Shown: positions 29,894 to 53,901, counted from the first letter of the stretch. The stretch: DNA of 64,000 nt from Cacajao melanocephalus (GCA_963573385.1 CAUYLG010061908.1:50184-114183); one strand, 5' to 3'. The notes: generated by a model from the letters alone, not told the origin. Numbers and translations are program-made.

Positions 29894-30379
29894 CAACTAA
29901 ACTTTTCTTGGTGCTGTCTGTAAGATCCTAATCCAACAAACTGAAAAAGTACATTTGCAGAATATTTTTCCAGCGTCCAAAGTCACATGATACCTTATGT
30001 TCTTCAGGCAACACATTGTCATTTGTTCTTAAATAGTTGCCATTGGATTCCACGTAAGCATGGCTTCATACAGCAAGTGTGTAAACATGATTATGGGTGC
30101 CCTGCAATAAGGAAATCCTACTAAACAATGCGTGCAAGTTTTTGCTGTCCAGGAGTTCTCCTTGTAATCGGGAAGGAATTTCCTCAACACAAAACAGAAT
30201 AGTGCATGATTTTGGACCAGGGAGGAGTGCAAGCTTGGTAGGAGTTGCAGGTGCCATGGGGTGGGGTGAAGGACTAGAACCTGTGTGAGCCATGGGACTC
30301 GAAGAAAGGAAAGGTAGAACCGGGGCTGCATGCTGGATGGATCCAGTCAACAAACATCGTCTCTAGGTGGCACCGAAGT

Positions 30380-30560
30380 TGTCCAGTGCCCCTCCTTCCT
30401 ACCCACCTCTTAGCTCACAGCACCTGGAGAAGGTGTTGAAGTTATCTGTACGTCTTTCCCCAACTAGACTGTGAATGGACATGGTCTGTGATTTATTGAG
30501 CTTTGTGGCACTTCCCATCCCCTAAATTCTGGCGCCCAGCACATAATAAATACCTTTTTA
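30380..30560 (+). repeat. L2-like LINE 3' end
   Basis: ctagactgtgaatggacatg, then tctggcgcccagcacataat and aaatacc follow the order of the L2 3' terminus. Confidence 0.5.
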
Positions 30561-30961
30561 AAAATCTGAAGCAAAAGAGTAAATTGAGAGTAAATTCTTA
30601 CTAAAACTATTCATTAGTGTGAATTCAATGCTTTGAATACATTCTCACAGAATCTTAACACTGATATAAACAACCTATAAATGATGCATTATGTCTTCTG
30701 TACCTTAGTAACTTTTCTGGATGGGGGAGGATGGGAGTGAAAATGAGGAAGAGAAGGAAACCAGTTTGCTAACTGAAATTCCCTCATAAAATGAAAGTCT
30801 CTGCTTCTGTATCTCATAAGGTCTCTAAGGGAACTAGATTCCGTTTCAGAAGTTGCTGTTTCTAGCCCAAAGCACCTACTGACATTATTAAAATGTAATA
30901 GCACAGCAGTATCCCCTTTTCTTTACTCTTGCTAGCACAATGCATTTGAAAGCAGTAAGCT

Positions 30962-31263
30962 GGCCAGGCGTGGTGGCTCATGCCTGTAATCCCAACATTT
31001 TGGGAGGCCGAGACAGGCAGATCACAAGGTCAGGAAATCAAGACCATCCTGGCCAACATCGTGAAACCCTGTCTCTACTAAAAATACAAAAAAATTAACC
31101 GGGCACGGTGACGCGTGCTTGTAGTCCAAGCTACTCAGGAGGCTGAGGCAGAGGAATCGCTTGAACCCGGGTGGCAGAGGATGCCCTGAGCCAAGATCAT
31201 GCCACTGCACTACAGCCTGGGCGACAGAGCAAGACTCTGTCTCAAAAAAAAAAAAAAAAAAAA
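30962..31263 (+). mobile_element. Alu
   Basis: Full Alu with a long A-tail (about 31243-31266). The 12-bp duplication aaagcagtaagc/aaagcagaaagc lies at 30949-30960 and 31264-31275. Confidence 0.97.
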
Positions 31264-31599
31264 AAAGCAGAAAGCCAAACTTGGAGAGCCTCTGTTTGAA
31301 AATAGCTCTTGAGATACGCACTTTAAAATTCAGTTTGATTTTCCATTTGTTGCATTCTAACTGGGGAAGAAAGTTATATTTACCACTCATTTATTAGAAC
31401 CCATCTCCCAGCCTGCCTCATCTCTGATCCTCCCCTGTGGTATTTAGCCAGGCATCTGCTATAGTCCCAGCACCAGGGAGTCAATGATGAGTGACTCAGC
31501 TCCTGCCCTCCACATGCTCACCACAGAATACACCTAAGGAGGCAGCTCATGCTTTCTCAGACTTGAGGACCCGGTGCTGAAAGTCATTTATAATTATAA

Positions 31600-31919
<320 letters not shown>

Positions 31920-31933
31920 TATAATAACGTTTT

Positions 31934-33141
31934 AAATAAAACTCAAGATCTGGCTTTTAGAAGACATAACTTAAAAACGGATTCGAGAAGCATAATTTCA
32001 ATAAAGGATGCTAATAATTCTTGTTTATCAAGGCAAGCAGGACATAAGTGTTTGGTAGATATCTGATTGTGAATCCTTGTAATTGTCTTGTACAAGACTC
32101 ACAGCCAGTGAAGGTGGTTACATCCAGAATCCTGGCTTTGTCTCTCTCTAACCTGAGGCCATGCTCTTCACAGCTCTTCTGTATTGAATAGGTCAGCTTT
32201 ACAACCACAAAGGAAACCACAAGTTTAGCCAAGTAAAGAAAGACATTTGCAGAGTCATGGCAGGGTGTCTATCATGCCTTTGCAGTCTGTGTGCTGTCTC
32301 ACTTCGCCACTGGGTTTCTTTCAGCTGGTAGCGTAATGTGTTGGCTTCCTAGGTTAGGAAGGCACTCAGGTTTAGTGGGGTGTATAAAAATCTATGGCAA
32401 AACAAAACTCTTTTCTTTCCTGCTGAAAAAAAAAATACTATCTGAAGCTAATTTGTGATCACCAGGTAACCCTTCAGTGTTATTGTAGACAATTGAGATA
32501 ATAACTTCTGCCTTTGAAGAAGGCTGCTGGATGAGAATGAAATGGAGGATAGAGGACCAGATGAAGGTTAGATCTTTCAGCATAGAAGTGCAGCCAGCCA
32601 TCATGTCAGCCCCTACACACTGGTGATGTTCCCCAGCCTATGGGAGGCAGATGAGATTGAAACCAGTCCGTGCGTGAGTGATCTGGAGGCCATAGGTAAC
32701 AGTCACGCAGAGCAGAGAGTGCTAGATGAGGTGGAGTTCAGAGGAGCACGGGCAGTTGAATGAGGGAGTAAGGTGCATTCTGGAAGCTGTAATGGGGAGC
32801 TAGGAGAATGGCAGAGTGATTGTGATGGAGTCCTTCCAAATGCCAGCAGAGCCCACGCTGTGACCACTGACTTAGATGGAAGAGGAGAGAAGAGGTTAAG
32901 GAACACTCAGGTGGACAATTAGCTCCTCCACAATGAAGACAGGTGCTGTGGAGTAAAGAGAGCTTGCCATGGGAAATGAAAGAAGCCTGAATCCATTTTT
33001 GAGCTCTATGAAGTAATATATACATTTAACATAAATATATTTGTTCCTATAAGAGCTATATGTTTTGATAGCAAAAAAACAAAATTATGATTTCTATGAA
33101 AAATATAATTCACATCCAGAACATCTTATGGTTGTGTTTTG
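31934..33141. other. Intron 1, nothing firm
   Basis: Mixed unique sequence. 32640-32960 has the purine-rich style of an old dispersed repeat, without a confident family. Confidence 0.45.
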
Positions 33142-33159
33142 TTTAAAAAGTATGTAGGT

Positions 33160-33448
<289 letters not shown>

Positions 33449-33566
33449 TTAAAAAGCATGTAGGTGTTTGTATTTTAGCTGCATTGCTAACATTTTGTAA
33501 ATAGTGTTTTTAATGGATGAATGCTAATGTTTATGTATATATATTTTTGTTTTTTTTTAAAAACAG

Positions 33567-34023
<457 letters not shown>

Positions 34024-34026
34024 TAG

Positions 34027-35332
34027 TAAAATCTAAACAGGAGCTTTGGAGCCGGTACCCCTGATGTTAGATGTTCTCATACAAATCATTGAAAGATCTT
34101 ACCTTGTCTTGTTTTTCGAAGGGCAGGAGAGAGGCTATATATTCTTAAGGATTCCAAGAAGTAATTAATTCATTTTTTTCACTCATTGACGCAGAAGACA
34201 AAGGACAAACACAGAAGTCTTTTAAAAGGCTTCTTGGAATTGTTTAATCTAAGACATTCAATACATTATAGACACAAATGTAAAATAGATTTTCCTAAAT
34301 ATACATTCCATTTTTAAGGGAGTTTTGTTTTCTTTCATGGAGATGGCTGGAATAAACAATATGGCCAGTGTTTATCATTAAATGTCAGTATAATTCGTTA
34401 TGGATTGAAAGACCACACTTTGGAAAGGAAACCTCAGTGCAGGTCTCAGCCACTGACTGGGGTCCCTCTGTGTTCTCCTGGAGACCTGGCTGCAGTTTCT
34501 AGGCTGAGGCAGGGAGGGAGGGAGGATGCAATTGCAAGGAAGGGAGTGGGGCAACGGGAGACTGCTGGGTTTTTAATAAATGCATTTCCAACCAAAATGT
34601 GTGAATCGGCTCACTCCAGGAAAGAGTAGCCCAGGAGAGGACTACGTCTTCAGGAATCAGTGCATTTCTTGTTTTAGATGCGAGAAGTAGTTGTCTGAAA
34701 ACCCAAGCCTGGTGGGATTGAGCAGGAGTGAATCTGCTTTCCTAGGCATGTGCTGTGTGAAGTTGAGGGTCTGGGGTTGGGGAGTGAAAAGACAGTTGTT
34801 CTGAAGTGGCCGCTTTTTCATTCCTTGTGCTCACACTGCCCTCCTGTTCTATAATTCTTTAACCAATAGACAATCCCCAGAACAGTTTTTGCTACAGGAA
34901 AACCTGCATTTTAAATCTCTTTCCCTCATTTTATCTTAATCACTCTGAAAAAGGAACAGGGGCTAATGCCGTCTATCTCCTTAGTTGCTAAATGAATGGA
35001 ACTTTCTGGCAGTTGCCTGCTTCTGGCTCACAGCTGTGTTCTGCATGGTTAGGGCTGCTAGCCGTCTGAGTGGCCGGGATGTGGGGTTTGCTGTAATGCT
35101 GGCACTTATGTTGCTTTGGGTTAGCCAGTCAAGGTCGTACAGCATTATAAAGCTTCTTCCTTTAAGTCAAAATATGATAATTATGAATCGTGTTTAACCT
35201 TGGAGAGTCGAACTTTTACCCACCATGAGCAACCGTGGGACTGTCGCAGAGATAAATTAGAAGGCACCTTGGAGACGTTAGAGTTCAAATGCCCCTTTAC
35301 TGAAATTTGCCCAAAGCCCTGCTATTACTAAG
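34027..35332. other. Intron 2, proximal part, nothing recognised
   Basis: Unique-looking. A small open frame at 34985-35197 has no family resemblance. Confidence 0.5.
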
Positions 35333-35345
35333 TGACTATGACTAG

Positions 35346-35619
<274 letters not shown>

Positions 35620-35629
35620 CTATGACTAG

Positions 35630-36769
35630 AACCTTTACTACTGACAGTGGAAAAATGAGGGAATGCACCCCCTGGCCCACACTGGTTTCTGTTCCTACAG
35701 CCCCTTCCTCCAGGACAAGTGAAAAGGGAGTGATGTCACACTTGTGAACAGAGGGCAGTAGCCATGGTAACAAAGACACTGCAGCCCAGGGTACCTTAGC
35801 AGGTCTTTCCACAGGGCTGGGCCATCGCTGGGGAACCCAGGTGACTGAATCAAAGGGAACAAAGACTGCAGACTTGGATCTACCTTTACATGGACCCTGA
35901 AGCAAAGGTTATATCCCCGGGTATTAAAGAGCTGGGCTTTGGCACTGAACTCCTCAGTCCTAGAGAGGAAGAGAACTATGGGAACAGCCTAGTGCTGGGG
36001 CCTGGATTTCAGTTGCACCATTTTGAGGATTATCCCAAAGTGTAGTATCTTACTGCTTCAGAGGTACTTATGCAGCATCTTAGCGAAAAGGTCCTTGTAG
36101 CTGCTGACTCAGCGTTGGCAAGCTGACTCTGCACCGTGCCTCCTTCATCTGTATATTGAGGGCGTTGAACTAGTTGGTAGTCATATTTGGCTCCGTTTTC
36201 TTTTGTTTCTGGGTGCTAAGATGGACTATAGTAGCAGCCAATCTGTAGACCCCAAGCTGGTGGCCGCCAGTGAAAAGCCTTTGGCACACAGAACCGCTCT
36301 ATCAGAATCTAGCTCTGTCGTCTTGTTTGCCACCAGCAGCCTTGCTGATAAATCAGCTATTTTAAATCTCATAAGGAAGATGCACTTTCAAGTTTTAAAA
36401 AGAACTCGTGCTACCAGTACTTGATGTTCCAGCTCAGCTTCTGTAATTACAATGCATAATGGTAATTCAGAGCATAAGCAACATGGGATAATATACAAAG
36501 CAGTGTACCTAACAACCAAGCAACACGCAGAAAACAACAGAAACAAGAGCTTCTTGCTCATAAAATATCAGAATCTGAAAGCTGGAATGGCCTATTGGAA
36601 AACCTATAGTCTTTAACTTTTCATTTCTTATGAGGGAAATGTCCATATTATAACATGAACATAGATTTCCATTTTCAGGCCAATAAGCTAGAAGTTTAAA
36701 TGGAGTGGGGTTTTTTTTTTTTTTAATAACTCAACAAAGAGGTGATTGAATATGGTATGAAAAATACTA
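35630..36769. other. Intron 2, nothing recognised
   Basis: No exon or repeat supported. The open frame at 36203-36424 is unrecognised. Confidence 0.5.
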
Positions 36770-37069
<300 letters not shown>

Positions 37070-37134
37070 CTAGAACCTTTCCTAGGTACACTAAGACTAC
37101 TATTAGAACCAAACTAACAAAATTCATTAACAAC

Positions 37135-37330
37135 TGCTGCCATTTACTAAGCCCCTGCACCAAGTGACATGTTATTTCTGGTCCTTATAATAAGTACGAC
37201 AGTGAAGTGCTACTAATCCTCATGTATACAGATGAGAAACAAGGTGAAACCAGAGGATATGGCACAACCAGAGTGTGGCCAGCTGGTATTCATTCTCCTT
37301 CTATGCCCACCAGCAGCATCCTTTAGGTTC
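37135..37330 (-). repeat. MIR-like SINE, reverse orientation
   Basis: tttactaagcccctgcacca, then ataagtacgacagtgaagtg and acagatgagaaacaaggtga keep the order of a reverse MIR. Confidence 0.55.
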
Positions 37331-38503
37331 CTGTAGGTGAAAAATGTTGAAGAGCCTCTCACCCAGACTGAGCGAATGTGAGAATTCCTGGGTGGAAAAG
37401 GCATCATCACTACCAGTGGCAAGGTCAGACAGGGTTAGGATTTGTGCTGGAACGTGTGTGTGTACATGGCATGCACATGCACAAAAAGGCGTTCACAGTT
37501 TTCAGGTGAGTCACTTGAGGAGCACACCGCCATTCACTTTGTGATTAGCCTGGAAAGGAGCAATTTCATATCTTGTTTCTACTGAAAAGGGGAGAGCGCT
37601 GTAATTCCTGCCAGCCCCTCCAGGCCCAGGGAGAATGGGGCTGTTCCCTGTCATTGGCGGGTTTGCTTTGCATGCCTGGTGCTGTCACTTCAGTTCCACA
37701 GGATCGGGAGACGCTAATGTGTGATCTCTCTCTGGAAGACTTTGGTTTTTGTTTTTGTAGTTCAGCAGCCTGTTTGAGGTGGTCCACCCACTGTAAATCA
37801 AACAACACCAATAACCACAAATGGCCACAAAATATACTGTCTTCAGTTTTCCTTTTGCAAGAAGTGAGTAGAAATGTATAGTAGCCAGGAAGTAAGTCCT
37901 AATTATTTCAGGCACTAATTATCCAATGTATTTTGACTGTTGCTTCTTACTGTGACTTTAAACCATTTACATTAACATTAGCACCTGTCCGAGATAAGTA
38001 ACAAGGGTTTTGAAAAAGTCAGCTGGTTTCGGTCCTTGTAAACATGTCTGGTTTGTTAGAGATTACGTTTGAAATTCTTCCATCAAGTTAGGTTTTTTAC
38101 TTTCTGTGGATTTGTTTTCGGTACTCTTGTAGTGTCTGGTTGCCAAAAACTATTAAGCACTGAATCCACAACTGTTCTTGTAATGCTATGGAATTCATTA
38201 TTAGACATTTTGCCTCTGGTTTACATCGCTTTATTGTGTTTATCCCTCTACTTTGGCAGGTTTCTTTGAATAGATTGTAATATGCCTCTTTCAGCAAGGG
38301 ACCATGACAAGCGATGACAGCCAGTGTTGAGACTGTAGTTATCACCTCCCTACTTAATATCTATATATCAAGAGGTCGGTGTCCACAGCGTTAAATGTAA
38401 ATTATTCTTAACCTCTAAGATCAGTGTAAGTGGTATATTAACCTGTTATATTGAATTCCTTGTTTAGTATATTAAATGTTTGAGATTTAAAAACACTCAT
38501 CAA
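37331..38503. other. Intron 2, nothing recognised
   Basis: Unique-looking sequence, no exon supported. Confidence 0.5.
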
Positions 38504-38790
38504 GGCCAGATGCAGTGGCTCACGGCTGTAATCCCAGCAATTTGGGAGGCCAAGGTGGGAGGGTCCGTTGAGCTCAGGAATTCAAAAGCAGCCTGGGCAG
38601 CATAGTGAGACCCTGTCTCTATAACAAAATTAAAAGTTAGCAGGGCTTGGCGACACACATCTGTAGGCCCAGCTACGGTGGAGGCCGAGATGGGAGGATT
38701 GCTTGAGCCTGGGAGTTTGAGGCTGCGGTGAGCCTTGATCACAACACTGCTCTCTAGCCTGGGCAATAGCAAGATGCCATCTCAAAAACA
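38504..38790 (+). mobile_element. Alu, old (AluJ-like)
   Basis: Diverged Alu with old-family wording (ccaaggtgggagggtccgtt, gcagcctgggcagcatagtg). Confidence 0.94.
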
Positions 38791-38924
38791 AAACATCAAA
38801 AGGTACCAAACACAATTTATGATTTGTGAACATATTATGTATGGATTATTGGAAAATATGTAATTAGGAATATATTATTGGCAATTCAGAAGATTTACAC
38901 TATATAGTCTTTAAGGAAGTTCTT

Positions 38925-39075
38925 TGACTTTTCTGAACCACAGTTTTCTTATCTGTGAAATAGAGATCATCCTTTTTCACTACAGGTGGGACTGTCAGTT
39001 TTAAATGCTTAGCAGAGGTACCTGGAATATAGCAAGCTCTCAGTAAGTGGCACTGCTATTATTATTGTTAATATT
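38925..39075 (+). repeat. MIR-like SINE
   Basis: ccacagttttcttatctgtg, aaatagagatcatcc, cctggaatatagcaagctct and cagtaagtggcactgctatt follow MIR order. Confidence 0.75.
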
Positions 39076-39442
39076 ATACTATATCCTCACAATAGTAGAT
39101 TCCAATTGCTAAAATCCCTGTTTCCTAATATAGTGTGTTTTGTAAAAGAAAGAGTTTTCTGGGTAATTTGATATTCTCTCAGTTTCTCAACCTTTTAAAA
39201 ACTCAGTAAATACAGAAGAAATTCCTGTCCTTTAAATGTTATTTGAAATTTCGAAATCATGTCCTGACTGCTGTGATAGTGAGTTTGGGAATCTCTTCTC
39301 ATCAGAGCCTTCCTTTCCTAGTGCATCACTTCTGCGTATGAAGGGCCCTTTGATATCTAATGTGCTTCTGCCTCAGAAGAAAGCAGTGTATGTGGAAATT
39401 ACAAAGTATTATCTATCAGATGAATTTTGCATTTGCCTAACC

Positions 39443-39664
39443 CAGTGGTTCTCAGCTGGGGCCTATTTTCTCCACAGAGGACAAGTGGCCAAATCGGGAG
39501 ACATTTTTGGTTGTCATAACCAGTGGGGTTAGGCAGGTTGTGCTCCTGGCTTTTAGTGAGAAGCCAGGGGTGCTGCTAAACGACCTACGTTGCACAGGAC
39601 AGACCCCTACAATAAACAGTTATCCAGCCCAAAATGTCAGGAGTAACAGAGTTGAGAAACCCTG
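39443..39664 (+). mobile_element. MER5A-like hAT-Charlie DNA transposon
   Basis: Terminal inverted repeats cagtggttctcag and ttgagaaaccctg (last base 39664). The interior includes ggagacatttttggttgtca and gatgctgctaaac-like text. The 8-bp flanks gcctaacc/ctctaacc are a degraded hAT target duplication (6 of 8). Non-autonomous. Confidence 0.92.
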
Positions 39665-39713
39665 CTCTAACCCAGAGAAGCAACCCCTTAGCTAACTAAA
39701 GAGTCACTCCAGA

Positions 39714-43030
<3,317 letters not shown>

Positions 43031-43439
43031 TTGAAATGCTGTCGTCTTCATCTTTAAACATCCCACGCTTGCTGCATCTGCTCTGCACTTTCCAGTTCCT
43101 CCACTGATTTAATCAGAGGTCAGAGAAGGCTTTATTGGGAATTGGAGCAAGACTTGAGGATGGGGTCTTAACTAGGGTGAGTGTGTGAGGCTGGGACTTG
43201 GGGTGGGGACGAAGGAGGCCTTGCAGTCAGAGAGGAAGCATGTGGGAAGGCCCTGTGGCCCCTGTAAGAAATAAAGTAAAGCCAACCTGTCAGGGGAAAG
43301 GTCATGTAAATGAGGGTGAGAAGCAGGAAGGGCTCCTGCTGTCCTGCAGGATAGATAGAAAGCTTTGCACATTTGGGGGCCCTCCTTAATCCAGCCCTGC
43401 CTTCCTCCATCTGAGCCCTTCTTGGTTTTCTAGTGGTTT

Positions 43440-43785
43440 GTCAGCTCCAGTGGCTCACTGTCTTCTCTCCTGTGCTCCCTCTGACCTCAAAAGTCCTTTC
43501 TTTTTTACTCTCATTCCTCTCCCTACCTGTACCAGCAGATCTGGCTTAGCAGTGACCTCCCCTAGGAAGCCCTTGCTCTCTGCCCCCTTCACTCCTTCCC
43601 AGATGCCATTCTACTTATTACATGATGCTGTGGTTATGTCTCAGAGTCTGTTTTTCTCTTGGAACTGGCTGTTTTCTTGCAGTCAGGGGTCATGTCTATC
43701 TCATCTTTGTATTCTCATCATCTAATGTGGAGCCTGGTACTTAGAGAGTTTGCTCAATGATGCTTGTTGACTGAATTAGTGAATA
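43440..43785 (+). repeat. L2-like LINE 3' end
   Basis: aagcccttgctctctgcccc, then gtcaggggtcatgtctatct, tttgtattctcatcatctaa and gatgcttgttgactgaatta follow L2 3'-end order. Confidence 0.65.
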
Positions 43786-49060
<5,275 letters not shown>

Positions 49061-50284
49061 TACCAACCCCGAAAAGCTATGCATATCCAGAAAATCAGGG
49101 GCTGCTCCTTGTAATACAGATGTAGTACGCACTTGCCGCTAAGCCTTACCAGGAGACTCTCATCCCTTAGCTAGGAGAGACGCCACTTTGAAAGGGGGAG
49201 CACCTGCCTGCCATGAATGGGACTGGCATTTCCCCAGTAGAAAAGGATACAAGAAACATCAGGGTTCAGAATTGATATCAGACAGAAAGTGTCTGTCTGT
49301 GTGATAGGAGTTTCAGAGGCTGATCTCTGCCAAATACCTTAATTGGTGATGCCTTCTTGGCTAAGAGTCCACCACTGTAAGATATTCTGAGTTCAAGAAC
49401 CCTGTCCAATGCACACTGCATTGCTTTTCCTTTTAAAAAGTATAGGTCTGCTGCAATAGCAAATGCACGTACGTGGGTTTTTTGCACTTTCTTCTCAGTT
49501 TTATTTACTTTGGCTGTTCCTTTATAATGGAGTCCTTGTGATTGATACTTACTGCTCTTTCTGGGTTAGTCCTGATTGCCATTTTTTGTCCTTTTCCCTA
49601 GAACACGTACCTCAGAGACTTTGGTGTCAGTCACCAGTACCAGGGCTGATACCTACGAGTCACATTACATTTGTCATGTCCCAAAGTAGTTACGAGGCTT
49701 ATTTTTTTTTTTCATTCCCCAGGCCTATTTTCATAGATTGCTTTTTTTGTTCATTTCCAGTGAAGCTGCTGTTGTGAAACTGAGAAAAACTTTGCCCCGG
49801 AATAGCACTTTAATAGTCAAAAAATGTGTTTACCTGTCTGATTCAGAGAGCCTTTTGGTGAGCTCAGCTGAGGTGTGGAGGGGAATAGGAAAAGGTTAAA
49901 TATACCCACACCCCCCAAGAAAATCACTATTTATGTTTAAGTTTCATCATCCTCCAAACAAAGACTGATTCTTTACCTGGAAAATGTATTGCTTCCAAAG
50001 ACAGAGGAGTCGATGAATTCCTGTAGGTTGTAAAATACTGGCTTCCAAAAAGGCTTGCAGGGACCACACGATGTTGGATGACTCGGTCACTTGATTTTGA
50101 AGTCGTATAACCAGGTCCACCTTTGTGAACTGCATAGCTGATTTGGCTGTCCTTAAAAGGGAGAGGGAAAGGTTCGGGTAATAGCAAAGGGAACTGTGCC
50201 ACCAAGTTTCATGCCAAAATCATTGAATAATTATTCAGTCCTGCAAGGAAGTAGTTATATGTGAGGTGCATGATGTTATAGAAA

Positions 50285-50460
50285 GAAGACAAAGTTAGTC
50301 AAAGGCTTAATACCTTCCCCGACTGTGCCAATATCCAGCTGCCTGGCTTTGGGCAAGTCTGGGCCTCAGGTCCCTTATCTGTAGAAGGGGCAGAGGAGAT
50401 GTGCTCTGAGCACCATTGGAATGGTCTCACTCTGTGACAGAACCAAACTAATCCTCGCTC
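50285..50460 (+). repeat. MIR-like SINE in the 3' UTR
   Basis: tgcctggctttgggcaagtc, then gggcctcaggtcccttatct and gtagaaggggcagagg keep MIR order. Confidence 0.7.
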
Positions 50461-50789
50461 CTTTTCACAATCACTTTAAAGACTTTTGCTTTGATCTCTT
50501 GGTCCACCTAACATTTTCATGCTTCATTACTTAAATAAGATTGTTGGTGTTGAGAAATTGTAGCATTTTAAACAAATTGTGTTTCGTCTCCTTCCAAAAA
50601 AGTCATTAGGACCACATCTGCAATTAAGATTTAATATTGGTGAGAATGAGTCGTGTTATTTCATTTTCTCTTATATGCAAAGGAGACAGTAACCTTAAAC
50701 TCATAAGGGCCTTAGCAAACCACATCAGGTGGTGGGGTTATGATGTCTAAGATTGCATGGGCCACGTTGGTGATGAGAGCAGACCCAGT

Positions 50790-50900
50790 TATTTAGTCCT
50801 CACCCTGTTGCCATCTGAGGAAGTGCCCTTGGACAACTCCCTTTTCTGGGGTTTAATCTTTTTCATCTGTAAAATATGCAGGTAGCACTCAAGAGTCTAC
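50790..50900 (+). repeat. MIR-like SINE in the 3' UTR
   Basis: gcccttggacaactcccttt, then tttttcatctgtaaaatatg resembles the MIR core and 3' part. Confidence 0.55.
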
Positions 50901-53386
50901 AGGATCCCTTGTAGTTCAAATATGTATAGTTTTACAGAAAGTTTGCAATCTTCCAGGATAACCAACCCCCACTGCATGAGACAAGCAAAAATGGGTCCGT
51001 GAAGTTGGATGCTTTTGCCATCCCAGCTTTACAACAAACATAATCTGGCTCTGTAATGGAGGGCAGAGGGCTTGGCTTTAAACTGAGCCTTGATTTGTTG
51101 ATTTATAGAAACTTGTGGAAGCTGATAGGACTAGTCATGGAGTTTGATCAGGCATCCCTTGGAAAGGACTGAACTGTTGACTTCTAGATAGAAGTGCTTT
51201 GGGCGGTCACATAAAGAAATGAGTAGTGAGAAATTCAGAGAAATCATGATTCCTGTTCAGGCTCTCTGGACTAGCATTGTATGTTTTGGGGTTGCAGAAA
51301 AGTTTTAACTCCAGCTCTTAGAATATAAAAATTTTCCAATTGTCATGAAGGTCCGCAAAGTCTTTACCATGGGTTTATGTGCCCAAAGTAATCACAGAAG
51401 ACTCGAGTTCATTTTGTGATATGTATGAATGTTACTCCATTCTATTCTGGTCTCATTCCACCCAAACTCATGTGCAGGTTTCCACGTGGAAGCAACAGGA
51501 GAAGGCATCCATTCCACCTAGACATTGAATAGTGATAAGAAGCTAAAAGTGGGCAGATTTTTAGTGGAGCAAGAGCAGACAGATGCGGCCAAAGAATGTT
51601 TCCCGATTGGTTTTGCTGCTTTAGACTGCAGTGGGGAGAGAGTATATAGATTTTCAAAACTTTCTCCCTCTTTAAGGCATCAGAATGCTCTCAATTTTGA
51701 TAATAGCCAACATAAAGGGAGGCTGACTTAAAACAGGAATTTTTCTTTCCAAAAATGCTACACTCTTCCTACCTATCCCGCAGCTTCTTTATGAAATAAG
51801 AGAGGCCCTCTTGCTAGAATATGAAATGCAGAAGACTTCATGACTTTCAGCTGATTTTTCAAAGATAAAGTGAACTGTTCAGCTTCATAGAAATTCATGC
51901 GAGTGTGACTGAACGTGTGTGTATACACACTTGTGCACATTGGACTCGTTTGGGCAGTTTTAAAAGCTTGACACTAAATCCAAAGCCTCGTCCTTTGGGT
52001 CTGATGTAGTCATTCTTAAAATCCATTTCTGGCTTCTGAGTCATCCTGGTCATATCTCTAGCAATGTTTTTCTTGAAATTCTGAAAATGATTCACATATG
52101 TGTGTATATTTAATTCACTTAGACGATCTGTAAACTTGGATGGTATTTATTCTAAATGGGGAAAACAATTTTATATGCAAAATCTATGTAATTTATAATG
52201 GTTTCGTTTTATATATTATATTTTCATATCTTTAGGGCACATCTACTATCCTCATCTTTTTGTATACCATACTTAGCAAAAAGAAATGCTAATACTTGAC
52301 TAAAATCTCTAGGAACCAAATGTGATACATGTGATATATAACTTACAAAAATCACTCTAAAAATCTCTGAATGTCTTATCCATCCCAAGCATTACTGTGC
52401 CATGTCATTATGTCCAGAATGATTTGTCTTGGATGCTTATGAGCATTCCTTTTTCACTGCTGAGGCTGAAAAACCTGACATCTCACACAGTGGGGTTCTG
52501 GAATTCCCCTTTCCTCCTTTATCTGTTTTCAGTGTTTGTTTCATTTTTAATGGCACAAGTCTGTGTTGTCTAACCTTTGTTTGGAAGGGCAAATGTGAGA
52601 TAACGAGAAAGCAATGTGATAGAAAGACTGGATGAATTTATGGCTGTGTGAATTATTTTAACGACTGACAAGATGTTTTAAGTCTAATGCTTGGATCTTT
52701 ATTTACTGGTGATCTAGGACCTACTCAGCTCTTTAGCACATGAAGAAAATGTCAGGTACAAAGGACATTTGCATGTTTTGAACTGCACGCTCTGAGCCCA
52801 GTGCGGCCAACACAAACTGACTTGACTGTAGAAACGCCAGTTCCAGCTGCTGGAAGAAATGGTTTAGAAAGGCAAACCACATACCTTTTATTCTGCCCTA
52901 GGAAATACAGTGTTGATCAGTGCTAAAACTCTTAAGTGGCGCTCCCTATGGTTCTTTTAACTGGGGATTTCCTTTCAGTGTTTCATCTGGTACCAAAATG
53001 GAGCGTTTACCTTGTATTTCAGATACTCTGTTTTCTCAGCATTGTTCAGATACTTTGCTTTACCTCTCTTCACATATCCTTTTGGCAGTCACTTCAGTAA
53101 TTCTGTAAATGTTTCTATTCTTGGTTTTTAAATCAAGTTACTGGTACTCTTTAAATACCTACCAAATCTCATTGTATATTTACATCCATATTTTGGGCAT
53201 CAAGATATTGGTCATTAAAAAAAAATCATTCAGTAGATAACACAGTTTATTTTCCTAATGGTTTTTTTGGGGTTCTTCACTGATCAACCGGGTTTAGGTT
53301 AACGAATCAATTGTGGGGGAAAAAATCAAATAAAACAATTGCTTATTGTATTTTCCAAAAGATTTTGGAAAATGCATTTATCTTTT

Positions 53387-53454
53387 ATTTATCTTTTCAT
53401 CAAGAAGATATCATAGGAGCATTTATCTTTTCTTCAGGAAGATATCATAGGATG
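53387..53454. repeat. 34-bp tandem duplication in the 3' UTR
   Basis: Units 53387-53420 and 53421-53454 both read atttatcttttc(a/t)tca, then (a/g)gaagatatcatagga. There are about four mismatches in 34. Confidence 0.93.
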
Positions 53455-53805
53455 ATAATCTTTAACAGATTTTTTTAGAGATGGAATTTATAAAGAAGTT
53501 AATACTAAGAATACTACAATCAAAATTGAAGCTAGAGAATGTAAAAATAGGAAGTAAATAGTTCTAAGAATATTCTGGCATAAATTATTTTTATTTAGCC
53601 ATTAATAGAAGGCTCCAAATGTATATCTCAGACACCATAGAGCTGCTAACAGTGAGAGTCAAGGAAGATGCTTGCACTTAGATTTTGTTTGTTGTATTTC
53701 AGTAGTTCTGGATGTCCTTTGTTAAAATTGGAAAATGGAACAATGTCTCTAGACAGAAATGTCCATCTGGTGATTCTGTGAACTGTAAAATGTTCACTTT
53801 TTAAA

Positions 53806-53811
53806 AATAAA
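53806..53811 (+). terminator. MFAP3L: Alternative AATAAA
   Basis: A second hexamer about 96 nt upstream of the main signal, with an A-rich rather than GT-rich downstream context. It may be a weak upstream poly(A) site. Confidence 0.35.
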
Positions 53812-53901
53812 GATGTAAACAAATGATTCATATATAAGTTGATATAACAGTAGCAAAAACAGAAAACCATGTGATCCATCCTGTATTTTGATTGATGCTT
53901 T

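Noticed and set aside
36203..36424. 73-codon forward open frame in intron 2
   Set aside because: Looks superficially protein-like but matches nothing I recognise and has no splice context.
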